Of a stretch of DNA of 64,000 nucleotides, positions 22,795 to 34,375 are shown piece after piece (the stretch's first letter is position 1; every line of letters begins with the position of its first letter). This DNA is from Symsagittifera roscoffensis (taxonomy: Eukaryota; Xenacoelomorpha; Acoela; Convolutidae). The notes below the pieces were generated by a model, which was not told where the DNA came from, ran no database searches, and was given only the letters and a program-made list of their open reading frames with translations. The stretch lies in contig NC_087064.1 in the NCBI RefSeq assembly GCF_963678635.1, forward strand, positions 41,197,165 to 41,261,164, given 5' to 3'. A program made the translations under genes and the position numbers.

Positions 22795-22936
22795 AAACAG
22801 AACAACTTTGTTCTCCCCCACCCACTTAATTAGTGTCTAACGACCTCAAACGTCGATTCACTACCCAACCCTTTCTAAAGACCTAAGACTAATAGAAGTT
22901 TTTAAACAAAACTAATCATTCAAATTAGGATAAACA

Positions 22937-22965
22937 GTGAAGAACTTCGGTTATTCATCCTTCAC
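22937..22965 (+). promoter_or_regulatory. Conserved leader hairpin GTGAAG...CTTCAC
   Basis: A 6-bp stem around a 17-base loop, fully conserved in copy 1 at 16685-16713 including the loop. Function unknown. Confidence 0.45.
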
Positions 22966-23311
22966 TTGACCCCCCCTCTTACCAGACCCAGGATAAATCT
23001 TAGACTTAGTAAGTTTAAAATAGTATCTAACGAACTACTCGCGTTCTAATTATACCTGAACCTTGTGGATCGATTTACTATTCTCCAACCCTTGAACACA
23101 ATCACTACCCCTAAGTAAGATTAAGTAAGTTAACACCTTAACTTATACTAGCCACGAGAAAGTAAAAAATCATTCTTCGGAATCGATATACTTTTCTCTC
23201 CAACCCTGAACAAATAGACCCAGTTTAAGCTAACCAAAAAATCGTAAGAACTAACAGTTTAAGAAAATAGAAATCATTTAACAACCTTTTGCATCCGTCA
23301 TCCTAAACCTT

Positions 23312-23779
23312 ATGTCATTTAAAAACCTAGGAAATAAACAAACAATCGTTTTACACAATTGTGAAATAGATAACAAAAAATACGACCTTGTAATCACACC
23401 TCATACACAAACAGTTGGATACATTCGCACAAAACGACAAACACTAAAGAGGAAAATAATAACTAAACAAAGACAAATAACACGAAAAAGATTTTCAAAA
23501 AATCGAAACGCATTTTCAGAATCAGAAACCAACAGTTTAGACGAACTTTACAAACTAAAAGAATCAATAGATAAAAATTGCCCACTTCACGATCAATTAT
23601 ATTTTTCTGACTCAGAAACAACTTCAAATTCATCACAAAGAGGAAAAAGAAGAATAAAAAAGCAGTATAAACACAAACCAGTACATTTATACAATTGGAA
23701 TCAACCAATTCGACACATTAATAATTACATATTAACAGTCATCGAACGGAAAAATGAGTTCAACGCACACCCCAGGTGA
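23312..23779 (+). CDS. GE ORF A, small basic protein of unknown function
   Basis: 155 codons from ATG at 23312; the first AUG of a long frame after the leader. A highly basic stretch (TKRQTLKRK, then TKQRQITRKRFSKNRN, residues about 45-68) is followed by an acidic SDSETTS segment and a second basic patch GKRRIKKQYKHK. The C-terminus overlaps the gag start by 26 bp in another frame. Substitutions relative to copy 1 look mostly conservative (I/V, K/R, E/D), suggesting past selection on the protein. No known family recognised. A role as an RNA-binding accessory protein or as an extra gag segment is plausible but inferred. Confidence 0.7.
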   Translation: MSFKNLGNKQTIVLHNCEIDNKKYDLVITPHTQTVGYIRTKRQTLKRKIITKQRQITRKRFSKNRNAFSESETNSLDELYKLKESIDKNCPLHDQLYFSDSETTSNSSQRGKRRIKKQYKHKPVHLYNWNQPIRHINNYILTVIERKNEFNAHPR

Positions 23780-25040
23780 CGAAACTCCAGATGATGATGA
23801 AATCTTTCCTTTTATAGTAGATGCAGATACTGATAGAGGACAACACATATTTTGTCAAAATTTACTCGTAAATTTATTTGAACCCGGAATCAGTCCATGT
23901 AAAACAGAGTTCCCCGATGTAAAAATCAAAAGACAAATCATAGATCACTATCTAAAAGATATATGCAACATAACACAACAGTATGGAATCTACTCTATAG
24001 AATTCATTTCCCCAAACCATAATAATAGAACATATACTATTCAAACAGACGATCTTGACTTAGAATTTTCAAAAGTTTTTTCAGAATATATAAAAAGCAT
24101 CCAATACCATAACTCACAAAGAGCAAACTCCATTTTCACCAATGAAGTTTTCGCAATAATATATAGTTATATTTCGATATTAGAAAATGAACTCCCATTA
24201 ACAAATGTCTCACCGACAGAAACATCTAAACATTTAAGAGTACGACATGAAATCACACTACTCTCTAGTTATTTAAACATCATTAAAGAAAATTTCACGA
24301 AAGACGACGTTTCACAACATACAAAACACGATCTACAAAAAATTTTGGCATGGTTCATAATAGATTATTTCACACACAATATTGATTTAATTGCACAAGC
24401 AAGAAAAAATTTTAGACCCCAAAACTCGAACGATGATACCGCTATCACAGAACAATCAGATTATGTTTGGGACCCCGAATGGTCTCATCCCGCATTTATA
24501 AGCTTCCCACAATCAATCTCAAGTCAAGCAATAAGTACGATATCTTACATAAGAGATTACGTAAAAGTAATACCATTAACAATTGATGCAACACCATTAA
24601 ACTATAATACATTTTTACCCGATACACAAAATAATAGTTTAAACTCTACAGTTATACACAATGAAAACCTCAATGGAACTAGGAATCTTACTCAACAAGA
24701 TATCCAGACACCATCACACTTCATAAATGAAGAAATTGTACACACAACAACTACACAACAAAGTATTTCACCAATACGCCCAAATTTAACAACACCAAGA
24801 AATACAAATCCTTCACAAACACAGGTAACCTTACAATCAACCGTTAAACCTTCGGTTGCCCCTAAATATTCACATATGGATTACCAAACATACAGACCCA
24901 TGACAATACCATCAAAAACACGCAAAACATTCACTAGAAACAACTTTACAGACCATAATTATAATTATACACATCCATCAAAAATTATACACATCCATCA
25001 TATAATCATCCATCAAAAATTATACACATCCATCATATAA
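23754..25040 (+). pseudogene. GE gag, N-terminal part (ends at a frameshift)
   Basis: 428 codons from ATG at 23754, overlapping ORF A. The N-terminal blocks (FCQNLL, VKIKRQIIDHYLKDICNITQ, QTDDLDLEFSKVF) are conserved in copy 1. Helical segments follow to about residue 230, then a Thr/Ser/Asn/Gln-rich region. The last ~15 residues lie in a short tandem duplication (24966-25035) that throws the frame; from 25021 the natural continuation is in another frame. Gag assembles the particle; no classical capsid motif is readable by eye, and identification rests on position and on the downstream knuckle. Confidence 0.75.
24966..25035 (+). repeat. Short tandem duplication that shifts the gag frame
   Basis: The 15-mer TATACACATCCATCA starts at 24966, 24986 and 25021, spacings of 20 and 35 bp, placing the same YTHPS peptide in all three frames in turn. 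The upstream gag frame is the frame of the first copy and the downstream one that of the third. Confidence 0.85.
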
Positions 25041-25818
25041 TCAACCACAAAGAAATTTTAACCAATATACAAGACCTCGAAACTGGGATAACCCAACGGC
25101 CCAATATAATTCCAAAAATTTTCAACCAAATCCTCCACAGGATCGCAGTGAAAATTACCCATTTTTTCAACAAAATAAAAATAAAAAACAGACATCTTAT
25201 CAAATGGATTATTTATCCTCAGATGATGATTTCTTACAACCAGATATATTTGCACCAAATACTCAAGAATATCGTAGACAAGGAATACAGAGAACACGTA
25301 CAAATCATAGAAATTTTTCTCCACAATCAATAGATGCACAACATCAACAACCAATTCAACAACAAAATCCAATTAATACACAATCTTTTCAACCAATTCA
25401 ACAACAAAATCCAATGACTGCACACTCGTATCAACCATCACAAATGCAAAATGAAATACCACTCCCATATTATCTCCAACAACATGAAATAACAAGAAAC
25501 CAACTTTCAAATTTTTCTCAAATGCCAAATGCAGCAGAATTATTACAAATGACAATGAATCCATACCTTATGGGTGGATCATCAATAACATCAAACAAAC
25601 CTTTAATGGTTTTCCCAGGAACAGACCCTGAATACTCTGTAGAAGATTATTTAAATGCAGTAACAGCAAACCTGATTTTAAATATTGGACCTGAACCAAT
25701 AAATACGCCACTACATCAAAATTGGATACATCGACGCACAGCGTTAATACAAACAACCTTAGATGGCGCAGCCCAAAAATGGTTTTCAGTACTACCTCTA
25801 GAAATAAAATCAAACTAG
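25021..25818 (+). pseudogene. GE gag, middle part (ends at an in-frame TAG)
   Basis: Open in one frame from the tandem duplication to TAG at 25816-25818. The first half is Gln/Asn/Pro-rich with repeated PIQQQNP units. The second half (from about 25600) reads as a folded gypsy-type gag segment: MVFPGTDPEYSVEDYLNAV, then TTLDGAAQKWFSVLP, resembling the 'F.G....VE.WL......W..' pattern of retrotransposon gag (Retrotrans_gag) domains. The next segment is in the same frame after the TAG, so the stop is either a nonsense mutation or a readthrough site. Confidence 0.75.
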
Positions 25819-25845
25819 AAAAGGTTTACACAGGAATTTTCAAAA

Positions 25846-28800
25846 ATGTTTGACTCCGAAAGAAACAAACAACAACAAAGAGTTTTATGTAATGAAATTC
25901 GCAGATTACCAAACGAAACCATCAAGCAAATAGCAGTACGAATCGAAACACTAGTTCGAAAAGCATATTCATTAAATACACATGACTATAAAAACACAAA
26001 GATGACAGAAATCTTAATGATGACCTTAACACCACAATTAAGGAAAATAGCAATAAAAAAGAGAGCATCCCATCCTTCTTCAATTCGAGAACCCGATTTA
26101 GATTTTCGAAAACTAGTAGACAAATTAGAACAAGCAGAAATCACGATGAAACTAGAAGAAACGGAAAATCTGAAATTACAATACGTTAATAGAATTGAAA
26201 CGACTCCCACTAATATTAATAATATACAGGAATCAGAGACAGACCTCGTTGAAAAAATCACTGAAATACTCAATATTTACGAAAAGAACCCGAACTTTAA
26301 AGGCAAACCATCTTTCAAAAAATGGTGTAATTATTGCCGACGATACGGACATAGTATTTCCGAATGTAGACAAAAACAGCAAGACAATCAAAATAAACCT
26401 CAAAAATATAAAGAACCAAATAAATCATTCTATCAATACATGAAAAAAGATCAAAATCTACCGAACAAAACAGTCCACAGCAACAACAGTTCAGGAAAAC
26501 CACTCCCGAACAATACAAATTATACAAGAAATCAATCACCATATAACTCAAGTTATAGAGGAAGATCACCAGAACGAAGAAACACGAATAATTCATCACA
26601 AAATCACTACAATAGACCAAATAGTCGAAATAACTACTCCAGATCAAATTCAAATACACAACGATTTGTTTCTAGATCTAATTCCCAATCAAGAAATAAC
26701 TACTATCCAAACAACCAATCACGAAATTCATCATACAATAGGAATAGAAACTACTCCTATAATCGAAATAGAAGTTATTCAAACAACCGAAACCAGAATT
26801 ACCCGAACAATCAATCAAGGAATAACTCATATAATAGATCGAACTATAACAGACCAAACAACAATTATCAAAACAGATCGCGAAATAATTCACAAAATCG
26901 ACACTCAAGTTATAATAATCGTTATAGAAATTATTCCCAATCACCACACCGGAATAATAATAACTATAATAATTCTAATAATCGCCACAGAAGTAGTACA
27001 CCTAAACATCAAAGACATATTAATCAAGTACAATCTAATCCAGAAACAACATCAGACCCTCCAGGTATTGATGACACAGTAACTGATACGTTACAACTCA
27101 ATCAAATAAACTGTACATCATCAGATTCAGAAAGTGATACTGAAAACACTCTTTCTATCAATATGATAAAAGTCGAAAATGACTATGAATCTGTCATATA
27201 TGAACAACCCTTTCCATCACACATATATGAAAATCAATCAGAATTTCTTCAAAATTATTACACTACACCCATAAATTCCACACCAACGACGCAAGAAACA
27301 AATGAGATTAACACTACAAATCAAACCAATAAAAATATCAAAACAAAATGCTTGAATACAAACCACATTTATCAAAATATACAAAAAGAACAACCCAAAG
27401 AAAAAATTTGGACAATACCATTTCTCTTAGAAAGCCCAAGAAATAAAGAATTTCAACCACCAGACCTTGAAATAGATTTTTTAATTGATTCAGGAGCAGA
27501 ATCAAACATAATAAACATCCCCACATGGAATGAAATAAAAACTTTACACCCAAAGCTAACACCTCTTGAAACCTCCAGTAGGTTAGCAACAGCACAAGGA
27601 TCAACATTGATAAACTACGGAAAAATCCAATTATTTCTCCTCCCCACCAGAACAATGGAACAAAGCAAAATTTTAAATAAGCCATTTAAACAAATATTCC
27701 ATATCACTGACATTAAATATAATATCATTGGAATACCATTTATTTCGAAGTATATACCAACAATTAACATACTAAATAGTAAAATATTAATCAAAGATAA
27801 ATATACAAAAACAAAAGAAACATCCTTAACATTTTTTCAAAGATTAAATAAACAACCACCATTCTTTTCAAAATTCTACCCGATATTTAACCAACAAAGA
27901 AAACACCTAAAACCACTATCAGGAAATATCTATAATTTTTCAATCAAACAAGTTCACCAATATGATAAAGAACAAAACAAACAAAAATTTTATATGTCAG
28001 AATTTGAATTCAAACCTATTCACAAATTTTTCAAAATCACAATCTCATCCATAAAATATTTGAAAAATTCGAATTCCGATATCATTTCCTTACATGTCTA
28101 TAACAACACACCTTACCAAGTAACATTACCTTTAGGACTTTTAGGATATTGTGAAACCAACGCTACAATATCACCAATACACGAAAAAGCCTATCGCGTA
28201 AATAATATACTCCAATTACTAGATATTTGCCAATCTACAATTCTTAATGAAGAATTATCTATAAATAATATAATAAGTAACGAAAACAGAAATACGGATT
28301 ATTTCACAAAAACTCCATATTTCAAACCTACATTCAACATAAGTAACTACACAGAGGACCAACAAAAATTTTTAACAATGTTTAATTTCCAACATTCACA
28401 AATAACACAAGACGAATTCGAAAAATTAGCCAAACAGCTAATTAAATATTCATCAGTCTATGCAACATCAAAATTCGATGTTGGAAAAATCAGTTCATCA
28501 CTACACCTCCCGTTAAAACCAGACGCAGTTTTCAAAAAACAGAGAGCAAGTAAAGTACCAATTCACTTACATGATAAAGTGAACAGATTACTCGATATTT
28601 TAGAACAATACAACATTATATCACCAGTTAATAAAGAAGAACAACCAAAAGGCAACACATTTATCAACCCCGTTATCATTCTAGCTAAAGGAGAATCATT
28701 AAAAATCGTTCTCGACGCTAGATACCTCAATTCACTCATAGATGAATCAAAATGTAATTGGCCCATTGAACCAATACAAGTTATTTTAACAAAAATAAAC

Positions 28801-30636
28801 GGCAAATACTTTACAACCGCCGATATGAATAGTGCATACAATCAAATGCCACTAGATGAACAATCACGACGTTTAACACAATTTGTTATCGGAAACCAAC
28901 AATATGAATTCAACCGCTTATTCTATGGAATATCCATAGGACCAGCAGCATTTTCAGCTTTTATGAGCAAAATTTTTAGACCACTAATACTCAATAAAAA
29001 CGCAATCACCTATTTAGACGATGTTTTTATGCAATCACAAACAAAAGACGAAATGTTCAATGTTTTAGAAAAATATCACCAAATACTTCAGAACGAAAAT
29101 CTGAAGGCCGCCCCCGATAAATCACACTTCTTTTTGACAAGAGTTAAATTCTTAGGACATAATATAGAAAGAAAAACAATCACTCCATTGAAATCACGCA
29201 TTGACGCTATTCAAAAACTTCAACCACCAACAAATAAAAAGAAAATCCAAGAATTTCTTGGAATGTTAAACTTTTTAAGTAAATATGTTTATAAAATGCA
29301 ATTATATCTACGACCATTTTATAACATCCTTAGACAACAAAATAATTTTGAATGGAACACAGAACATCAAACACGATTTGAAGAAGTAAAGAAACTTTTA
29401 ACTGAACAAATTTCAAACACAATTCCAGATTCAAATCAACCATTTTATGCAATGTGCGATGCTTCGAACTTTGGCATCGGTGCAGCACTATTACAATCAC
29501 ATAATGGTACAAATAAAATGAACCTCATATCAGCAAATTCTCGATTATTCACTCAAGCAGAGCTACGACTCTCAACTCTAATGAGAGAATGTACAGCCAT
29601 AATATATACACTGACAGAATATGAATTTCTGATACTTGGATCAAAACATCCAACAGTTCTATTCACAGACCATAAACCAATCATCTTTCTCTTTACACAA
29701 AAATCTAACCCAAACCACCGAGTTTACAGATTTCAACTAATTCTAATGAAATTTCCAAACTTACATATAGTTTGGACTGCAGGAAAAAATCTTGCATTAC
29801 CAGACACCTTAAGTCGAAATACACCACCTGAATTACTTACACGAAAAACAACAGTTGAAATACCCAAAAACATAAAATTCTACCTTGCAGAAAACGAAAC
29901 ATCACCCCGATTGGAATGCAAATATGCAGTAAAAACTGATATTGAACAATCACAAATAAATAGTTTACAACATTTCCCACTTTATTTAGATTGTCAAAAT
30001 AATCATTACGAAGTTGATTTACTTGGAACATCAACTTTCAAACCAATCCCATATTCTCAATGGATAAAAAATAACACCCAACAAAAACGAACAAAACAAC
30101 ACCCGCCTAAAAAAGACCATTTTCCACTAATTGAAAAAGAAGATTTAACTGATAAAATAAATTTATCAGGACCACAAACAAATGATTCAAAATACACAAT
30201 AAATCAAGTTTTTGACCTCCATGACCCACTTGATACAATACCTTTATCTAAATTAGAAATCGAAAACATTTTTCTCCCCCCAACAGAAACAATTACAATT
30301 TCAACACTGAAACAATATCAAAACCTTGACCCAGTAATTCGACAACTGAAATCATGGCACAAATATAAAACTAAACCTATCAAAGCAGATTCAACCATTC
30401 TAGGAAACAAAACACTCCTCCGATACTTTCGCAAATTTAACAACACAACAATTAACGAAAATACAGACCTTTTAGAGTATAACCTGAATGAATCTACAGT
30501 TCCATGTCTCCCTTTAAGTATGATTCTTATAGCTTTTAATATTTCACATACACAAAATATTAAAGGACACTCTGGATCAGAAAAAACATATTCAAATTTT
30601 ATACAAAACTTTTATTTCCCAAATGCACCAATTTGA
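25846..30636 (+). pseudogene. GE gag C-terminus and pol (protease, RT, RNase H, start of integrase)
   Basis: 1596 codons without interruption. In order: a helical gag end (residues 1-150); CCHC knuckle C161-C164-H169-C174; a long Arg/Ser/Asn/Tyr-rich low-complexity region (about 200-390); retropepsin LIDSGAES with Asp548; RT with KIVLDARYLNSL, TADMNSAYNQM, GISIGPAAFSAFM and catalytic YLDD at 1056-1059; RNase H with MCDASNFGIGAALLQ (Asp1205), a RECTA Glu block and FTDHKP; then the integrase zinc-finger histidines H1568 and H1575. TGA at 30634-30636 falls between these His and the two Cys of the same finger. Any catalytic activity of the earlier domains appears unimpaired by motif. Start position is nominal because the frame is open upstream to 25819. 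Confidence 0.92.
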
Positions 30637-32025
30637 ATAAAAGTACTATGCAATGACTGTATAGTATGTCAACTAAATAAACCTTACCCAAATCAAAAAC
30701 AAATAGCACAAAAACAAGATTTTAAAGGACAAAGTTTGTACTTTAACCATCGTATCTCATTTGATACTAAAGGACCAATTTCACCCTCATCCGAAGGAAA
30801 CTCCTACATTATGGTAATTGTTGACGCATTTACACATTATGTAGCACTTAACCCAGTACCACATTGTAACGCTTATTACGCTTACACAACACTCTATGAA
30901 CACTGGATAGCAAAATTCGGACTACCAGAAATCTTAGTTACAGACAACGGTACAGAATTCATAAATAATGAAATTATCACACTATGTCATTTATATAACA
31001 TTAAACACAAACCACGTACATCTCATGCACCTTGGACAAACGGCTTAGTCGAAGGTATGAACCGTTCATTACAAGAATATCTTAGATGTATCATCAACGG
31101 AAATGATACAAAATATACCGAATGGTCAGCAGATGTAAAATTATTTCCCTTAGCGTATAATTCACAAATTACGACAACTTTAGGAATGTCACCATACGAA
31201 ATGGTTTTTAACCAAAAGCCACGCAAACCAATAATGTTTACAGCAAATTCTCATAAAAACGCACAAGGTTATTGTCAACCAAATAAAGACTCAATTTGTT
31301 ATAACCTACCTTTACATACACACGATGAAGATCATTTTCATCACCCACAAATTCTTAAACTAGCCTCCGGTACACACACCGAATGGATTCTAAATAGAGA
31401 TAAAAAACACAATGAAATTTATCAAAAAATAACAAAAAAGTTATTACAAAGACAAAACATTAATGAACAAATCAATTCACGTTTTACACCAGCCTCCGAT
31501 TTAAAAATTGGAACATTTGTTTTAATACCTAATTTTAATACTCAAAAAGGAATTTCTAAAAAATTACAACCCCTTCGAAAAGGACCATACCAAATAATTG
31601 CAAAACCCACTGATGTCACATATAAAATTACCGACTCAAACAAAAAAGAAATCGTTCAACATCGAAACAACCTATTACCTTATTACCCAAAAGAATACGC
31701 ACTCCGCGAATTAACTCAATTATATTCTTTCACAGGATTAAAAATCATTCAAAATGAACCACATCTGAAAAACACAGAACAAAATGATAACCCCACCGAA
31801 AATCAAAACACAAAACCAACCGCCACCAAAATCAATACACAAAACCATAAAGAATCCCCAAAACAAAGAAAAAATAGAAAAATGACCGAACAAATAATAC
31901 CCCAAGAACAAATCGACAAATCAGAAAATAGAAAAACAACAAGACTCCGAAATCAACCACGTAAAAACTATAAAATATTCATCCCCCAATCTAAAATTTT
32001 AAAGAAAGTGGAATTTCAAAAGTAA
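30637..32025 (+). pseudogene. GE integrase (separated from pol by one TGA)
   Basis: Same frame as the preceding segment. It begins with the CxxC half of the HHCC finger (CNDC, then VCQ). The rve core has the first Asp in SFDTKGPISP, the second in VTDNGTEF and the Glu in GLVEGMNRS, with 35 residues between the last two, the canonical D,D35E spacing. The C-terminal domain reads PLRKGPYQIIAKP and NNLLPYYPKEYALREL, then a Lys/Asn/Gln-rich tail. No ATG lies near the 5' end (the first plausible initiation codon, at 30736, is TTG), so translation from upstream by readthrough, or loss by nonsense mutation, are the alternatives. Confidence 0.9.
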
Positions 32026-32623
32026 TTTTAACATTATACTTCACTATCTTGAAACCTTCGAAACATTTTTCATTTACATTTTTCAAAATAACATGCTGAC
32101 AAGTACGTAATAATTCTAGTTCAAAATAGACCAATAGGATTCATCCAATCCGTCACTTTCTCTAACTCAAACTAAGACCAATTAGACGAATCATATAGAA
32201 CTCCAGGCACATCTATAACTATAACTTTACGACCTCCAGGTCAAAAATAAGCAAACCACTCCAACTTGACAACTAAAATAAATATCACCATAATACCGTA
32301 CCCCTCCCTTATCTAATAACCCAAAGATCAACAATATTTCCCCAACTCAGACCACGAATACCCCCAAAGCAAATTTGTTAACTTAGCCTAAAGTAACAAA
32401 ATGAACATTTTAATTAGCCTAAAGTATAAAAATCTCACCATACCCCGGATCATTTGACAAACAAAAATAAAGAAAAAGACGACCTCCCAGTCACCATGAA
32501 AATTGCCCCCAACAATTTTTTACAAAACTCAACCCACTTGTCAAAAAACTAATAAATAATCCGACCACACTAGAAAATCGCCTCAAACAGCAAAAAATAT
32601 TCGACCAAGAGATCATTTCTTAA
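32026..32623 (+). other. Gap between GE integrase and the 3' ORF cluster
   Basis: About 600 bp with stops in all frames and no recognisable motif; composition stays A/C-rich. It may contain splice signals or an internal promoter/IRES for the downstream ORFs; nothing decisive was seen. Confidence 0.5.
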
Positions 32624-32854
32624 ATGCTCTTCTCTCAATCAGTTACTCAAATACTCATAAATCTTAAACATTTTTTTACAATACTTGAAACCTTTATAAT
32701 ATTTCTTTTTGATATACTTGAATCTTTTCTAATAATCCTAATCATTTTTTGTAACATTTTTTTAATTTTCTACACTATACTCGAACTATTCCTCCAACTT
32801 TCCAAAACCCTTGATTATATCCACAGGTACGATTCATATAACTTGTCTAAATGA
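32624..32854 (+). CDS. GE hydrophobic mini-ORF h1
   Basis: 76 codons from ATG at 32624, dominated by Phe, Ile and Leu (residues about 15-60 form one or two membrane spans: FLFDILESFLIILIIFC), with a short polar C-terminus (LDYIHRYDSYNLSK). Its TGA at 32852-32854 overlaps the next ATG as ATGA. The local DNA is T-rich, and T-rich frames yield hydrophobic peptides by chance, so coding status is uncertain. If real it would be a small membrane protein. Confidence 0.35.
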   Translation: MLFSQSVTQILINLKHFFTILETFIIFLFDILESFLIILIIFCNIFLIFYTILELFLQLSKTLDYIHRYDSYNLSK

Positions 32855-33039
32855 TACGAACAATTTTCAGTAGAACTGATATTTTTTTATTGTTTGTAAT
32901 TTTCATAACATTTTTATCATCCCTCATTTTGACAATATGTAAATGTATAAAGAAAGCAATCTTCACATTTGCCCTAGCAACAATCCTTCTAATTCTTTTT
33001 TTGGAAGAATACTATAATAAACATAAACCTTCCCACTAA
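32851..33039 (+). CDS. GE hydrophobic mini-ORF h2
   Basis: 62 codons from ATG at 32851, joined to h1 by an ATGA overlap. It has two hydrophobic segments (FLLFVIFITFLSSLILTI and FTFALATILLILFL) separated by a short basic loop with Cys (CKCIKKA), an arrangement like a two-pass viroporin. No homology recognised. It ends just upstream of ORF X. Confidence 0.35.
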   Translation: MIRTIFSRTDIFLLFVIFITFLSSLILTICKCIKKAIFTFALATILLILFLEEYYNKHKPSH

Positions 33040-33044
33040 AGTAA

Positions 33045-34181
33045 CAATTCAAAAATCCATCAAAAATTGCTACCCAACAGTCACAGAATCAGTCTTCACC
33101 GACATCATCCCAAGATAACCAAACACCACCTTCAACTACTCAAAATCCTCAAACATCTACACGAATTTCTTTTCAAGACAATCCATACACTTTTGAAGAA
33201 CGACATGCTCGTTTATCAGAACCACTAGAACCAGTTCAACGACAAGCACCTCTAAGCGAACCAACATATAACCTATACCCAACACTACCACAAGAACTAA
33301 GTAGAATAAGAAATCCTAGTCAAAACCAAAATACAGTCGAAATAAATAGACAAATTATACATCCTCGACGAAACAGAAATTTTCAAACTCCCCGAGTTCA
33401 CTTTGATATACCTCAATCCCCATCACAAAACACTCCAGAAAACCCCATTGGTATATTACCAGAAACCCCTACGCTTTTTTCACAACGTAGCACCTCAAGC
33501 CTACCATCAGATTACTTAGGTTCAACACCAACATCTGAGCAAATACGTGAAAATCCTTTCAACCCCACAAACCAAACATCACGATTTCCATATTGGACTA
33601 CACATTCATTTACACAAGGTGAACCAAATTTAGTCAATGACCCCATAGATATTTCTACGGATACAACAACATCCTCATCACTACCAGAAACATTATCACT
33701 ACCATCAACACCATCAATAAGCCAGATTTCACCACCACCTTTTAACTTAAATTTTCCAAATAATCTCGACGCCAGATATCGAGAACAATCATCAACAAAT
33801 ATTCCTTTAAGACTAGATTGGAATACATTTACAGCACCTCCACCATTATTTGGACAACATCAAGAAAGTAACCGCCTTCATAACTGGGCACTTAATAGAT
33901 TACAATATCGCCAAGATATTCACAACGATATCCGTGATCACAATATTCAAATACTCCAACAAAACAGTTTACAATTAAAGTTTGAAATCACAGTTAAGTT
34001 AAATAATATTACCCAACATCCCTACCCATTAAACCCACCTAACATAACAGCTCAATCACTACCACCACCGTTTATAACTACTGAAGTAATATACAAATAC
34101 GACAGATATACCAAAAACACAATTGGCTACATTACATTTTATAATCCATACTCAGGATTATCATACACATGTATATTCTAA
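33045..34181 (+). CDS. GE ORF X: 378-codon open frame with no ATG
   Basis: An open frame bounded by TAA at 33042-33044 and TAA at 34179-34181, with no in-frame Met by my reading. The N-terminal two thirds are rich in Ser, Thr, Pro, Gln and Asn (PTSSQDNQTPPSTTQNP) and probably disordered. The last ~120 residues look more folded (PLRLDWNTFTAPPPLFG, then FEITVKLNNI and IGYITFYNPYSGLSYTC). A possible splice acceptor (CCTTCCCACTAAAG, ending about 33040) precedes it. Its 3' end overlaps the env ATG by 13 bp. Without an ATG it would need splicing, frameshifting or non-AUG initiation. No family recognised. Confidence 0.5.
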   Translation, partial: QFKNPSKIATQQSQNQSSPTSSQDNQTPPSTTQNPQTSTRISFQDNPYTFEERHARLSEPLEPVQRQAPLSEPTYNLYPTLPQELSRIRNPSQNQNTVEINRQIIHPRRNRNFQTPRVHFDIPQSPSQNTPENPIGILPETPTLFSQRSTSSLPSDYLGSTPTSEQIRENPFNPTNQTSRFPYWTTHSFTQGEPNLVNDPIDISTDTTTSSSLPETLSLPSTPSISQISPPPFNLNFPNNLDARYREQSSTNIPLRLDWNTFTAPPPLFGQHQESNRLHNWALNRLQYRQDIHNDIRDHNIQILQQNSLQLKFEITVKLNNITQHPYPLNPPNITAQSLPPPFITTEVIYKYDRYTKNTIGYITFYNPYSGLSYTCIF

Positions 34182-34375
34182 AATTATTAATTTTTCTCCA
34201 ACTCCTTTTTCTAGTAATCTCAAATCAAAACATAAACCCTTCTCCTCGTACAGGACCACAAGATTTATTAGTAACACATTACGATTGTGAAGAAAATGAA
34301 CAAAAAACACTACATAAATATGCAATAAATCAAGTATCACAATGTGAAACAGAACCACAAGCTATAGAAACCTAG
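34169..34375 (+). pseudogene. GE env-like glycoprotein, N-terminal part with signal peptide
   Basis: ATG at 34169 starts a frame with a clear signal peptide: MYIL, hydrophobic core LLIFLQLLFLVIS, then a polar mature start. The mature part reads LLVTHYDCEENEQ and YAINQVSQCETEP. A 'YDC...' then '..V..C' pattern at the N-terminus is familiar from glycoproteins of chuvirus-like and related arthropod viruses and from env genes captured by some retroelements; that link is from memory of the motif and untested. TAG at 34373-34375 ends the frame, while the glycoprotein continues in another frame. Confidence 0.65.

Larger units (their letters stand above)
22301..23311 (+). other. Leader of GE copy 2
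   Basis: About 1 kb of untranslated sequence between primer-binding site and ORF A, colinear with copy 1. It contains two hairpin motifs (22710-22734 and 22770-22794), a GAACAACTTTGTTC hairpin at about 22800-22813 and a GTGAAG/CTTCAC hairpin at 22937-22965. Upstream AUGs are present but begin short frames. Confidence 0.65.
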
